Assembly: GCF_000005505.3 (NCBI RefSeq)
Contig: NC_016132.3
Span: 10,726,001 to 10,790,000, forward strand
Length of the DNA: 64,000 bases
Direction of reading: 5' to 3'
Origin: Brachypodium distachyon
Taxonomy: Eukaryota; Streptophyta; Magnoliopsida; Poales; Poaceae
Shown here: positions 1 through 11,839 of the stretch, in pieces
Layout: each line of letters starts with the position of its first letter
Numbering within the stretch: position 1 is the first letter of the stretch
Translations under genes and position numbers: made by a program
Notes under the pieces: model-generated
Database searches by the model: none
What the model was told of the DNA's origin: nothing
Seen by the model: the letters and a program-made list of their open reading frames with translations, nothing else

Positions 1-1229
1 ATGAAGAGCTTCTGCGGACCTTTTTCTTCCTGTTGATGTGAATCGCATTTTGCAGATCCCTTTGGCTGTTAATATGATGGAAGATTTTGTGTCTTGGAAC
101 AATACAAAGAGTAGTGTGTTCTCTGTGTGATCTGCTTATCACACAGAGTGGAATCATCAACCTGGTAGAAAGATTGCTCACACTAATGGCCAGAGTGCTT
201 CCGAAGTAAATCATGTCTGGTCCAAGATTTGGGAGTTGAAGGTCTCGGCTAAGGTAAAGATTTTTACCTGGCGTTTGCTGCATGACACGATTGCTTGCAA
301 CTGTGTTCTTGCCAATCGCCATAGTATTCCTAGTAGTACCTGTCCCTTGTGCAACATTTTTTTGTGAGGATACAATGCATCTATTTTTTAAGTGCTCCCG
401 AGTTGCTGAGATATGGGAGAACTTGGGGATGTTGGAGTCCATTAATTCAGTTGCTACTGTCGACAAAACGGGATCTGAAGTTATGGAAGCTTTCTTACTC
501 CAGAACGATGCAAAGGCTCCTTTGTTGGATGTTGCCCTGAAGGAGCTCCTTGTTACTGCATGTTGGTATTTGGTATGCTTGGTGGGAACGACGCCGTGGT
601 GAATCAATTTCTTAACCAGCCCGTTCTGCACATGCGATTTCGTCTATGGCTTTGAACTTTTATAAAGCCAGGCAAAAGAAGACTGGTATCAGGCGACACG
701 GTTGGGAAAAGCCGAAGGAAAATTACATTAAAATCAATGTTGATGCTAGTTTTATTGCAGATGATGGTGTCGGAGCTACAGGTGCTGTTCTTCGGGATCA
801 TCATGGTGTGTTCTTAGCGGGAAGTTGTCTTGGCATTATGAACATCGCAGATGCCCCTACTGCAGAAGCTCTAGCAGTTAAAGAAGGTCTCGCTCTTGCT
901 GGACAGATTGGCTGTTCGAGACTGGTCGTTAGCAGCGACTGCTTGAAGTGGTGCAGGTGATGCAAGATGCAGGTAATTCGATTGGCACCGCGACAGCTAT
1001 CTATGAAGAGTGTGCTTTTTTAGCTAGGGGTTTTACCCATGTCGTTTTTGAACATTGTCCCCATGAGAGTAATGTTGTAGCTCATAGTTTAGCTAGACAC
1101 GCGATTGGATCTCAGCGCATTGTTTGGCTTGAGGATCCACCGCCTTTTATTTCTGGTTTGCTCGCCAATGATGTAAGTTTATTTGCAAATCAATAAAGTT
1201 GCCATGATGGCTTTCTCTTAAAAAAAACA
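1..1229 (+). mobile_element. LINE 3' end (zf-RVT plus RNase H), degenerate
   Basis: This is the 3' part of a non-LTR retrotransposon; the element begins left of the window. Around 240-450 the translation shows the zinc-binding zf-RVT region with its 'TCPLCN' start and 'HLFFKCSRV' stretch, in shifted frames. From about 646 to 1195 an RNase H domain follows, with 'INVDASF' near the start, 'TAEALAVKEGLALA' in the middle and 'HESNVVAHSLAR' near the end, which is the usual order for plant LINE RNase H. The domain is split between two frames near 950, and the finger region is broken too, so the copy is dead. It ends in an A-run at about 1222-1229 after an AATAAA-like signal. The family is inferred from domain order only. 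Confidence 0.8.
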
Positions 1230-2072
1230 TGAGTATTTATTCGCTATTAAGCCAGAGACTTTAGGCCACAACACAATTCAACAACAATAACCACACAAAA
1301 AGCATAATAAAAACTTAACATTTAAAGGTAGCAGAGGTTCATACACACCAAATATTTAAAGTGAATAAAAAAGAGCACAATAGTTCATAAATGTATCGAA
1401 TTGCACATGTTGCGATCTTGGAGCGGTGACAGGACTCAACGGATCCATTTCATTCCAAAAAAGGATATTGTATTTTTTTTCACTCTACTACAAAATTAAC
1501 ATACTTATTGTGTTAATTCGAGCTATGATGAGTCAAATTCGAGAGTTTTGGCTCAGACTCAATCCGTTTTTCAACCGAGCTCTGCAGCTCATTTAGTTTC
1601 GAGTCGATCTCGAATCGAGCGAAAATACGAGTCGATCCCGAGCAGCTCACCAGCCTCGAGCTTTTTTTCCCAGCCCAGCCTCATCTCCGTCTGTACGTCT
1701 GCCGGCTGTGCGTTCTTTGTCCAAGAAATAATTACAAGAACAATGATGCGCACTCCATTTCTTGGTCAATTTTGTAAAGAACTACACACGTCACATGTTT
1801 AATGTATGTAAGGTGTAAACGCCTCACCTTCAAAGCCCCCCACACAACACCAGCCATGTCCCTTTGTCCGTCAACTCTCTACCTATTCCTCCGGCCCGTG
1901 CACCTTTCAGATTTGAGAAAATGATAAGCTAGTAGCTGACTGATTGCTGCAGGTTAATTGCCAGCTTGGTCACTCTTTCTCACCGCCTCTGCTAGCTAGC
2001 CAGAAGAATTAAACCAACTCAGTGGAGTACACATGTGCCATGGAAGCAAGCAATGAACTGAATTAAGGAGGG
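1230..2072. other. Spacer and 3' flank of the GDSL gene
   Basis: No gene seen. The first 300 bases are AT-rich. The stretch 1530-1700 holds repeated 'cgagtcgatc' and 'tcgagc' words without clear element ends. The right part should contain the 3' UTR of the GDSL gene, which runs toward this side. Confidence 0.5.
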
Positions 2073-5000
2073 CTAGCCATCGTGATGAGGTTTGGTGGAG
2101 TTGACAAGGCTGGCGATCCTGATCCTGGGCTTGGAGTAGTCGCCGGTGAGCAGCTTGGAGGCGATGATGGAGTTGGCGACCTCGGTGAGGTGGACGCCGT
2201 CCCAGTTGATGAACCGGGCGTCGATGTCGCACAGCTGCATCTCCCCCGACATGCACATCTTGAAGTGGTTGTAGTTGTATGGCGGGCCGCCGTTCCCGCA
2301 GCACGCCATCAGGGGCTTCTCAATCCCTGCACACGCACACAACAAAACTCCAATAAGCATATATATTTTGCTCAAGAACAGAGCAAAACCTTGCACGAAG
2401 AAAGTAAAAAAGAAGAATGAAGTTGTTATGTACGCACCGTAGCGTGTGTGGTTGGCGACGAGGTCGTACTTGATGGCGAACAAGTCGGTGAAGACGATGG
2501 TGGCGTCGGCCATGCGGTTCCGGAGCAGGCCGCAGGACTCGGAGAGCTTCCCGTTGAAGGCCTTGGCGACGGCGTTGTAGGTGGTGAGGCAGCCGTTGGC
2601 GTCGAGGTCGCTGTCGTCGTCCCTCGGGATGGACAGCTTCTGCGGCAGGCAGCCCAGCGCCCCCGTCCCGTGGATCCAGAACTTCCTCGCGCCGTGCGCG
2701 TACAGAGTCTGACATGCAAAAAGTGTCAATACTATACAGTTTGTCCTTCTTAATGGAGTACTCAGAGAACAGAAGCACATTTAGGTTCTTTTTTATACCT
2801 CAATAGAGAACTTGATGGGAGCAATTATAGATGGGATCTTGGCGAGCACTTGGTCGTAGGGAAGGTGGAGATAGGCAGACAGGTCATTGTGCCCAATGTC
2901 TATGGCGTAGATGGCGTTCCTGAATCCTTCATGGTCAATCGGGGTCCGCTCGCCTGCATCGCATCTCACACCAATCAATCAGATCAAAGCTTTTGTAACA
3001 CTTGCGTTTTATTTATTTTTCTTGTCTTGGAGATTCTCTTTCTACTTTATACTGTATTGGTTGGGGAGTAGACTGAACTGGAGTATTCTTCTGTAAGACT
3101 GACTTTGCAGTTGCAGCTCAAGACAAAACACTCTGAATATTCATACGAGTACATGACAAAATTTGTGTGCAGTGTCATATCAATATCACTGATTTATTTC
3201 TCTAAGAGTCTAGCTGTGAATTAGGTGGGAACATGTACCTTCATTTTAAACGTTCAATCATGATGTATACCGTATACAGCATGTGCTACTGCCCATGTTG
3301 GGATAGTCTGGGACCATCAGTGCAATAAGCTTCTGCTTAAGTCAAGTCTCAGCACAAGTGCTCAACAATCTTATATTGTAAGTAAGCCAAAATATTCTTA
3401 TTCTAAAAGCGACATGTAAACCGAAGCCAACACACAGTCACACACACAATAAGCTAAAACATTTCTTTCCTCCATAACATTTCCCCGCAGTTGCTAAAAC
3501 ACTAATTGTTTGTCGTTGCCATTGTCTTATCAGTTCATAATTCAAAAGCAACTTTCTACAAAGCAGCTCTTAATTAATGTGTGGGCATCGTGAGCGACAA
3601 ACCTTTGTGGAGGAGCTCGAAAGATCTGGTTCTGAAGTAGAGAAACTGATGCAGCTGCACGTCCAGCGAGAAGGGGGATCCTCCGGGCGTCGCCGTCGAT
3701 CCGCCGATGGCAAAGTTGACGCCGTTTCTGAAGTCCGAGCCCAGCGCCTTTAGATACGGGCTCAGATGAGGCGTGTTCAGGCTCTCACCTGAAATTTAAA
3801 TGGTATCATCAACAAATAAATATTTCGACAGAAATCCTTTTACCAAGAAAAAGGTATCCGTCGCCATATATGCAGAGTGCAATAGTGGTGAATCGCCACA
3901 AGATATTGAGGCAATGATTTGTCCCTGTTGGGGACGGTTCCCCTATGTGCAAGCTTACATGTGGAGTACCCATCTTACAGCATAAATCACCTTTGTGATC
4001 CCATTATAGGTGATGCTTCGCTTGTCAACATATATACGTGTCATCTTCACCTTTTGTACCCGTCCCTTTCGCTTCATTGCTTTTTAAACATGTTTATGAT
4101 CTTGCTTTACTTTTCTTAGGTACTGTCTTTAAAGCTGCCCTTTCTTCAAAGTTTCAAAAAAAAATGTAGTCCCACTTTCTTCAAAAAGAAACAAACGCAA
4201 CTCTTGTTTAGATCTGTCCACACCGGGCGACACTGGTGTGATCATGATTTATTTGTTCTTAAATAAACTATTGGTTTCCCCATTACTCCCTGTCTTTCCT
4301 TTTTAACATGTCCAAGATCTCACATTGCTTTTCTTATCATGATGTTTTGATGTTTGGGACTTGCTAATAACTAGTCGAGTGTCTTTATTTGAAAATACTA
4401 CAATATCTATACATATGAAAATACATGATTTCTATTATAAGGTATAAGGGAATTTGAGTATATTATACTTCCTCCGATCTAAATTAATTGTCGCATCTTT
4501 GTCTAGATACGCATATATCTAGACACGTTTGAGTGTATAGGTGCATGCATATCTATACAAAGTTGCGACAATTAATTTGGATCGGAGAGAATGTGACATG
4601 AAAAGATTGTACATTTACTTGGAAATTTTGTCAACCCTCTCAGTCATTAGATCTCTATCCAACCACCGGTATTACCCCTCTATCCCTCTCTTTGTCTCGA
4701 CAAAAAGATCATCGATCATAGTCTCCTCCTCCGCCGCTCTAAATATGGGAGCTTGCGGCCGACGCTCAGTGACTTTGGGTGTCTGCCCACGAAGCTAGCC
4801 CACTAGGTTGGCCGGAGAGGAAAAAGGAGCAGGGACCAGGGAGAGAGCATGGGGAAGAAAGATCATAGTCGGCTGGAATTGAACGAAAAAAAATCCTGTC
4901 ACTAAAGCTTTTTTACTTAACTTTATCATATTTTTGCTTTCTGTAAACAGAAAACAATGAATTAAACTCGACATTTGTTCAAATTCCATAAATTTAAAAA

Positions 5001-5590
5001 TAGACCCCAAAAGTAGCTAGTGTGTGTGAGTTCTACTTTTTTTTTTTTACTGTAGCTGGAATGAGCCAATCTAGCGGTCGTCAAAGGACAGTTAAACGTT
5101 AGCGTCAGTAGAGAGGAGAGCTAGCTAGCAGAGGAACTGAAGCTAGCAAATCATGGGGATCGAGTTTTGGTAACTCACAGATGAAGTCGATGACGAGGCG
5201 ACCGTCCGAGAGCCGTCCGGTGGGGCGGCGGAAGTAGGTGCGGCCCTCCGGGAGGTTAATGTTGAGGCCTTTGGCGGCCGCCATGCCGCCCGTGTCGGAG
5301 TTGGAGTCCCCGAAGTTGAAGATCACCACCGGAGACCGGGCGGCAGTTCTGTCGTCGCTGCAGGCATCCCCGGCTGCACGGCCGGCAACGGCGACTTGCC
5401 CGGCGCCGACGAAGGCCGTCCCGTAGCCGCCGACCGCCGCCACGGCCGCCGCCGCCGGCATGTACTTGAGGCAGGCGACGACGAGCACGGCGGCGACCGC
5501 GGCCAGCAGCACGTAGTACTGCAGCCGCAGGCTGATCTTGGCCGCGCTCACGCTGCTGCCCCCGCCGTTCATCAGGCCGCCGCTGGTCAT
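2073..5590 (-). CDS. GDSL esterase/lipase with an N-terminal membrane anchor
   Basis: A serine hydrolase of the SGNH/GDSL family, probably acting on acyl esters in the secretory pathway or wall. Exons read 5590-5179, 3788-3603, 2953-2799, 2708-2438 and 2326-2073; all introns are GT-AG and the phases add up to 425 codons. Visible blocks are 'FNFGDSNSDTGG' with nucleophile Ser96, 'GVNFAIGGSTA' (block II), 'IGHNDLS' (block III, G-x-N-D) and 'WDGVHLTE' (block V, catalytic Asp and His). The family is usually 350-400 residues; the excess is an N-terminal arm of about 85 residues holding one hydrophobic segment at roughly 24-42 and an Ala/Gly-rich linker. That arm looks like a signal anchor rather than a clean cleavable signal. 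The start was chosen because it is the first ATG of the open first exon. Intron 1 (3789-5178) carries a Stowaway MITE. The substrate cannot be read from sequence. Confidence 0.92.
4468..4590. mobile_element. Stowaway-type MITE in GDSL intron 1
   Basis: Long terminal inverted repeats of about 28 bp face each other. The left arm begins 'cttcctccgatct' and the right arm ends 'ggatcggagaga'. The interior shows the usual 'tctagacacg' middle of pooid Stowaway elements. The left flank has the TA target, while the right border has decayed. It lies between exons 1 and 2 of the GDSL gene and does not touch the splice sites. Confidence 0.7.
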
Positions 5591-7419
5591 CTATCCCCCC
5601 AGCTGATTCTTCTCCGTCTGTCTCGCACCCGACTAACAACCCGAGCGGTAGTATTCTGAGCCAGGTCCTTTGCTCTGCTTCCTCGCTCGGTCGCGCCCGG
5701 GTATCTAGCCAACGGACTCGCCAAGTGTGCGGTGGAAGCGTATGTGTTAATAATGTGTGTTTGTGGTTGTGTACCAGCGTATATGTAGGCAGGTGACGGG
5801 TCTCGCTCCTTCCGTGTCCTTTGGGAGAGATGCGACCGATGCGATGCATGGCTTGTCACACATCTCATCAAAGTGGTGGGATCGGCAAAAGAAAAGAAAC
5901 CGCAAAAGGGGATCGTTTCGTTCTTTGCTAGGTGCTGCTTCCGCGGGACGCTACCCGGATCCATGATCCATCGAGACCCCCTGCTTGCGGTGCAACGGCG
6001 ACGGGGCATCGGCCCCTGTGGACAAACAAAGCGTCGGTTAGGTGCGAGGGCGCGGCCAGGAAGCAACAGAGGGCGCGTACAAGGCATTGCCGGGCCAGGA
6101 CCATTGTCCGGTGAGTCCATCATCCGTGTGTATGTACGCTTCGGTCCGTCTTGGGACCCGTTGCTTACGAGTGCGGGTTGAGCTGGCGTACACGACAGTT
6201 GGTTGCAAGCGTCTTTCTTTCGGCCATTCATGGCTGCGAGGACGGATCCCTGTGCTCCGCCCAGCCGCCTAGGACAGCCAGGTTTCGGTATCGGACATGC
6301 TAAAAAGTGTAGTAGGGGAGGGGGATCCTTGTCTGGCATGGTGACCTGACGTCCAGACCACACAGGCACAGATGTGAAGGTCAAGTCTACACAACGAGCG
6401 GTGGCCACAAATGTGCGTGACGACCATGATCGGCGTGGGAAGGCAGCTCGCTCGTCTCGGCAGGTGCACGACTGCATCTCGGCCCAGCCGAGAGGTGCAC
6501 CGACAGGAGACCCGTTTCCTTCTTCTTCTTTTTCCTATACAGAAAATTTACGTTTTTCTACCGTCGGGAAGGATCAACGCGGCAGGTCCATCGGCTCCGC
6601 ACATCACATCGCGTAGGGTGAGAAGTACAGTAGGCAACAGCACCGTCTGGATATGCGCGGCTACTCCTTTTGATTAATAAAGACAATTCTACTAAATCCG
6701 TCCAACAACAATAGGAGACGAGACGTATTAACTTTTTTTTGCCACTGCTTTGACCACAAATTACTCTATTAATATATAATTATTAAAGATATTTGATTAT
6801 GATTATGATGACATTAGTCACGTATTCATGAAGTAAGCCCCCGTACTGTTGGTCGGAGGGAGTACATTTGATGTGCGGCATTTTGAAGAAACATTGCACA
6901 TCAAACCAATCTGGCCTCCAAAGAGTTCGTCTGACTAGGCGACACTCGATTTCAGTCCTAAATTAAAACACGCAAAACAGGTCTGCGATACCTAATGCAG
7001 TACGAGCAAACAAAATTTGATAGTTGGCCCGTCTGACTTCAGGGCAACACGACAAAGGGAGTATCTCAATTCTCAATGCATTCGGAGTGAGCACATGTGC
7101 AACGAGGGGGCAAAACCTGACATCCAAAGTCCCCAGTTACTTTCATCTTCTTCTTTTTTCTAAGCGTTCAGGCGAATACATCTTGCACTGTCATTTCCAT
7201 TCTATCCAAGAACAAAGAGCAAAACTGTTGGGAAAATTGTCGATCTTTTTTCTTGACCAGAAAAAACTAAAATCTAAAATACTGGTTTTTTCTCCTTTTC
7301 ATTGCCCTTCAACTTGGGCAACACTGAACTGCAGACATGCATCCTTCCATCCGGCGAGGAATAATACCTGGAGCACGGCAAGAATTAGAAGACAACGTTC
7401 GCAAAAAGAGAACTCCCAA
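5591..7419. other. Spacer: GDSL promoter side and YTH 3' UTR
   Basis: The two genes are transcribed in the same direction. The left part up to about 5800 should hold the GDSL 5' UTR and promoter. The block 5800-6700 is GC-rich and gives long antisense reading frames that match nothing I know. At 6660-6866 there may be a decayed Stowaway copy, because 'ggagggagta' at the right end is its typical terminus, but the left arm is poor. The right 250 bases probably are the 3' UTR of the YTH gene. Confidence 0.4.
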
Positions 7420-10298
7420 CTACACAGCAGATTTGTTGACCCTGATTGGCAATGAGCCAATAGTCAGAACATCAACCAAGTGACTTGTATCGTCCGCCTT
7501 CCTTGCCTTGGAACTGATAGTAAGAGAACCAATTTTGGTAACAATTGTTTCTTCTTCAGGTGTCCCCAAACTGACAATTGCCGGACTAACTTTAACTCCA
7601 TTTATATGCTTTCCAGGTACTTTTGATGATCCATGTACAGCACCATCAGGATTCTGTCTAGGGGATTCCACCTTCTTCCAGTATTGTTGCTTCCCATCCA
7701 GATTTGTCTTCGAGGTTAAAGATTGTGGCTGGGTAGTTGAAGTTTTTGCCACTTTTTCATTACCCTGCTTGCCATTACAGTGGTTTTCTTGATGACCATT
7801 TTCTTTCCCATCCTCGCTAGGGAGTTGTTTCTCAACAGCTTCTATGCATGGATCCTGATGTTTGGTCACACAACAGTCATGTGGCTTCTCCGATACATTC
7901 TGTATCTCTGCCGTTCTGTCTAACAGCACACTGCCTAATTTTGGCTGCTGAGGGTCAGAGGCATCCTTTCTCTGGTGAGAGACAGGCACGAAATCTGGCG
8001 CATTATGACTCAACTTGGACCATCTATGCTGCTTAATTCTTGCTTCATCATCTTCATATCTCATAAAATCATCAAATAGACACTCCCTCACTTTGATATC
8101 CTTCAAGATCTTGAGCATAGATATTCCAGGAATGTACGGTATCTGCAGTTCAAACATAGGTCATGAGAACGAATAAACAAACTTTGATATACTAAATTGA
8201 AACTGGTATTCACTATGGAATTTCATGGAAAGAAACAGGCTTCACACAGCATATGCAGTAAATGGATGGGTTGCAGCAAAAGTAATGTTATAACTAATAC
8301 TTACTTCTTGCGTATCTCTGCTGTGTGTGACAGGCTTGTTTTCATTGTTCTGCAGCAAGATATGTTGCAACGTATAGTTAGGCACATCTTTGATGATGTG
8401 CCATCTTACAGGAAAGCTACCGCTCCATTTATCCTGGCACCAGAAGTCCATGTCCTTATGAAAATCAACAGGACCAACCATCTCAGCCATGCCACAAAAG
8501 TGGCCACTACCATTCACCTGATAAATCGTGTCTCAGATTAATAACTGAACTTGAAGCAAAATACAATATTTTCAAAGATGGAAGGTTGAAAAGTTAAAGC
8601 TACTCACCGAGAAGAACAGAAAAACTGGACACTTTGTAGAGTTCCTCCTAGCTATTCTGTCAGCATCCCTATATGCACCATCCAGCTTGCTGTTTCCACT
8701 GGAGGAACTTGACCATACACCATACTTAATTGACTTGTGGATATCAGCCTCGCCTATTGACTTGATAACGAAGAACTTTGCATAGGGATAGTCCACTCGG
8801 AGATCATTGCCGTTATACTGGTCAGGTCTTATAAGGATTGTCCCATCTGAATTGCCAACAATAACCCTTGATGTGTAGGATTTTGCAACTACGGCTGATG
8901 ACCTTTGACCACTGGGTTTCTCCGTATTACTAAAACTATGTTCATTCAGCTGACCACTCGACTTGGGAGTAGGCTGAAATTTCTCAGCTGCAGCCCACTT
9001 CTGAGGATCAGATCCAACACATGCAGCACAATTGTCTCCAGATAATTTAGCCGTTGGTGAATGCTTGATAGCTGGCATAGCCCTATCAAATGTATCTGTA
9101 GATGCCTAATCATGAGAACAATGTTTGTCAGCTCAGAGTAGATATACATAAGTTCAACACCAAAAGAAACGGGCAAAGTAAGAACCAATTCTGATATCAA
9201 CCGTAAGAAGATTTTAAAGAAAGTGCTTGGCCCAAAACTATGCTCAAATAACAAGCAAAAACATAACACCAGTACAAAATTATGATTTGTACTTAAAACA
9301 TATATACATATTTGATGGAAAAATATCTCAATCTGCTACAAAACTGTGCTCAAATAACAGGCGAGAAAAAAACAGTTTGACAATGTTACTAAAATGCTAA
9401 ACCACTAACATCACATAAGAGAACAATTGAAATGAAGTCCAACAAGAAGTTGTGCATTTGTCTACCTGTGAAGTATGAGGAGGTCGAACAGACACCATTG
9501 GCGCTTTTGCAAGCTCTTGCTTCACTGGAAGTGGATTATTAACCATTGGTACCATTGTATGGTTCTGAAACTGCTTTGAAGAGACAATTGTGGATTGTAT
9601 TGGTGGGTTCAGGATAACATCATTTTTCGGGACAATAGGGGCAATCGAAGGTAGTAAATGGTTTGTTGACGTTGCAACATAACCTGGCATACTTGGAATG
9701 AATGTAACACTTGATGGATGGAGAGGTGTGGCTGTGTTTCCTAGGACACCATCTTGTGAATAAGGAAGAACAGATGGGATGTAATAGGATGAGGGGACCA
9801 TTTGGCATGTAGGATCACTATCAGCGACATATTCTTGTGGCAGAAATGAGCTATCAACTATGAAAGAAGGATCTATAGGGTAAGGGCTGTAGGAAGGATG
9901 AACTGAACCATTGTCAGGAGTAGCATAGTAAACACATTGTGTGCCTTCAGGCTGGAAACCCTGCAAGAGAATCATACATGTTAAAAATGCACAAAGATAG
10001 AAAGAGCAAGCACTGAAGAACTTTGCCATTTTGCACTAACCGGATAATAAACATCTTGAGCCTCATAACCGACAGAGTTATGGTGGTTATACCAGTCCAG
10101 ATGTGATCCAACCTCTGCATTTAATAGAACTACGTATCACAATCTGATGGCACAGCTAAAAAGATTGCACCGTAAACAGATAGCGTAAGGCAAGCCAGCT
10201 GCAAGTTCAAAATTACCTGCATAACCATATGGGTATGTGTTTCCAGTAGCAGGAACATAAACATTTTGTCCATACATCACTTCAGGGGTCATTTCCAT
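7420..10298 (-). CDS. YTH-domain m6A reader (ECT-type)
   Basis: An RNA-binding protein that recognises N6-methyladenosine in mRNA, acting mainly in the cytoplasm in this family. Coding exons are 10298-10217, 10114-10041, 9960-9466, 9105-8608, 8517-8305 and 8142-7420, giving 694 residues with all phases matching. The N-terminal half is low in complexity and rich in Tyr, Pro and Ser ('DVYYPGFQPEG'), like the disordered region of Arabidopsis ECT proteins. The YTH domain runs from about residue 295 to 460, with 'FFVIKSI', '[18 protein letters not shown]' across an exon junction, and '[18 protein letters not shown]'. The three cage tryptophans expected for m6A binding are present at W348, W409 and W414. 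The C-terminal 240 residues after the domain are hydrophilic. The ATG at 10298 lies two bases after a 5'-UTR intron; the next in-frame Met is two codons on. The exact ECT subgroup is unknown. Confidence 0.93.
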
Positions 10299-11830
10299 CC
10301 CTATATAGTTGACAATTAGGAATGGAACGTCTCTCACTCTACTGAAGTGTATAAACTTGGCTGGAACAGTAATATTAAGAATGTTACTGAATAATTAACA
10401 AATGTAATTCACAGAGATAAATGAAGTTCATGAAATAAAAAATATACAGCAAGGTAAACTCCATTAACAGGTTAGGTGATATGAAACATTTAACGAGACC
10501 TTCTCCCGAGGGGTTGCTTGGGATGTTGTATTTTTTGTGGGGAGTCTGGTATTAAGTCCCAACTTTGGAGGGGGATGAACTAAATACCAGCCCCTTCCAG
10601 AAGAAAAATAACAATCAAGCAGGTCTAAATTGGTTAAGCTGGAAGGCAACATCCAATCAAGTCTTCCGATTTTACAGGTTGGTCATATAACAATTAAACA
10701 AAAGGTCTCATTTTCCAGGTTGGCCATATAACAATTAAACAACAGGTTTCCATCCTCTCTAATTGATGATTTTAGCGCATTCATGTATGGTTTGGTCAAG
10801 TTTATAAACAGGGCCAATTATCTTCCTCGTTATGAATTGCAGGAGCACCCTGCCCTTTAAAGGTTCTCAAAAGAAAAAGAATTGATAGACAAAATCGGCA
10901 TTCTAGTTCTAGCAAGGCAATCATGGTGACAGATAGTAATAGATAAGTATAGAACATCCAAAGGATCGACGTGTCCAGTTAGTCGTCTTCTCAAAGTAAG
11001 TTGATCAAAAACATTAGTCAGGTGTGTCCAAAATTTGAACCCTTCTATGATGCTAACATGTATACAACCAAAATCGAAGAGAACAGGCAAAATTCATATC
11101 CAAGACCCAGAACCACTTCATAGAATTTATTGCGTACATAACAAAATATAGGTTTTTTTGCGAGCGTAAGTATCAGCTCTGGGAAGTAGAACATGAATTT
11201 ATCCATAACAGGTAGGTGCCCACATCATGAAACCCAGAAGTTTGTATCAACCTGATTTTACCACCTATAGAAAAGATAACAATTTCACCATAATTTCAGT
11301 GAAACAAGTCACTTAAGTTACCAATTAGGCATCCCAATTATAAATCGACGCAACAGTATAATCTATCTGTTCCCTCGCCTAAGAAAACCTAAAACAATCC
11401 ACGAAAGCTGAAAAAACAGATCCACACGCCAATACATCAAGGAAAACCTAGATCCGAAAATCATGCGCCCGCAAAACAGAAACCGGATATGCCACACCGA
11501 AAACCTAATCCTCCTCACCCCACCCGAAGACAACTAGATCCACCCCTATGCGATCCCGACAAGCCACACCAGGGAGAACTCGGCGTCAATACGGCCGGCC
11601 AGAGGAGGCATGCAGACAAGGATCAGATGGTTAGGGCTTGACGAGAGATAGGAGACTCACCGGTGACGAGGTAATGATCCCGCCTTGACTCGGGTCGCCG
11701 GCGGCGCAAACCCTAAACCTAGGGGACGCGAGAGGCGGCGGCGAGGCAGGCGAGGCGAGCGAGGGGGGAGGAGGAGGGGGAGGCAAAGCGGGAAATGCGA
11801 TGCGAGGGTCGAGTTGGAGACGAGTTTTAT
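10299..11830 (-). promoter_or_regulatory. YTH gene 5' UTR exon, leader intron and core promoter
   Basis: On the minus strand the leader exon ends at 11661 with donor GTGAGT at 11660-11655, and the acceptor is 'tatag' ending at 10301, so the leader intron is about 1360 bp. The leader exon is GC-rich and holds a telo-box (AAACCCTAAA on + at 11708-11717), an element often seen near starts of translation-related plant genes. A TATA-like AT stretch lies near 11857-11868. The transcription start was not fixed. Apart from these, the intron is AT-rich and I saw no element in it. Confidence 0.6.
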
Positions 11831-11839
11831 TTTCTCTCT

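Noticed and set aside
5587..6477. A 296-codon open frame on the minus strand upstream of the GDSL gene
   Set aside because: It overlaps the likely promoter and 5' UTR, has no family-like motif and no splice support; the frame is open because the region is GC-rich.
6660..6866. Stowaway MITE
   Set aside because: Only the right end ('ggtcggagggagta') is convincing; the left arm does not pair well.
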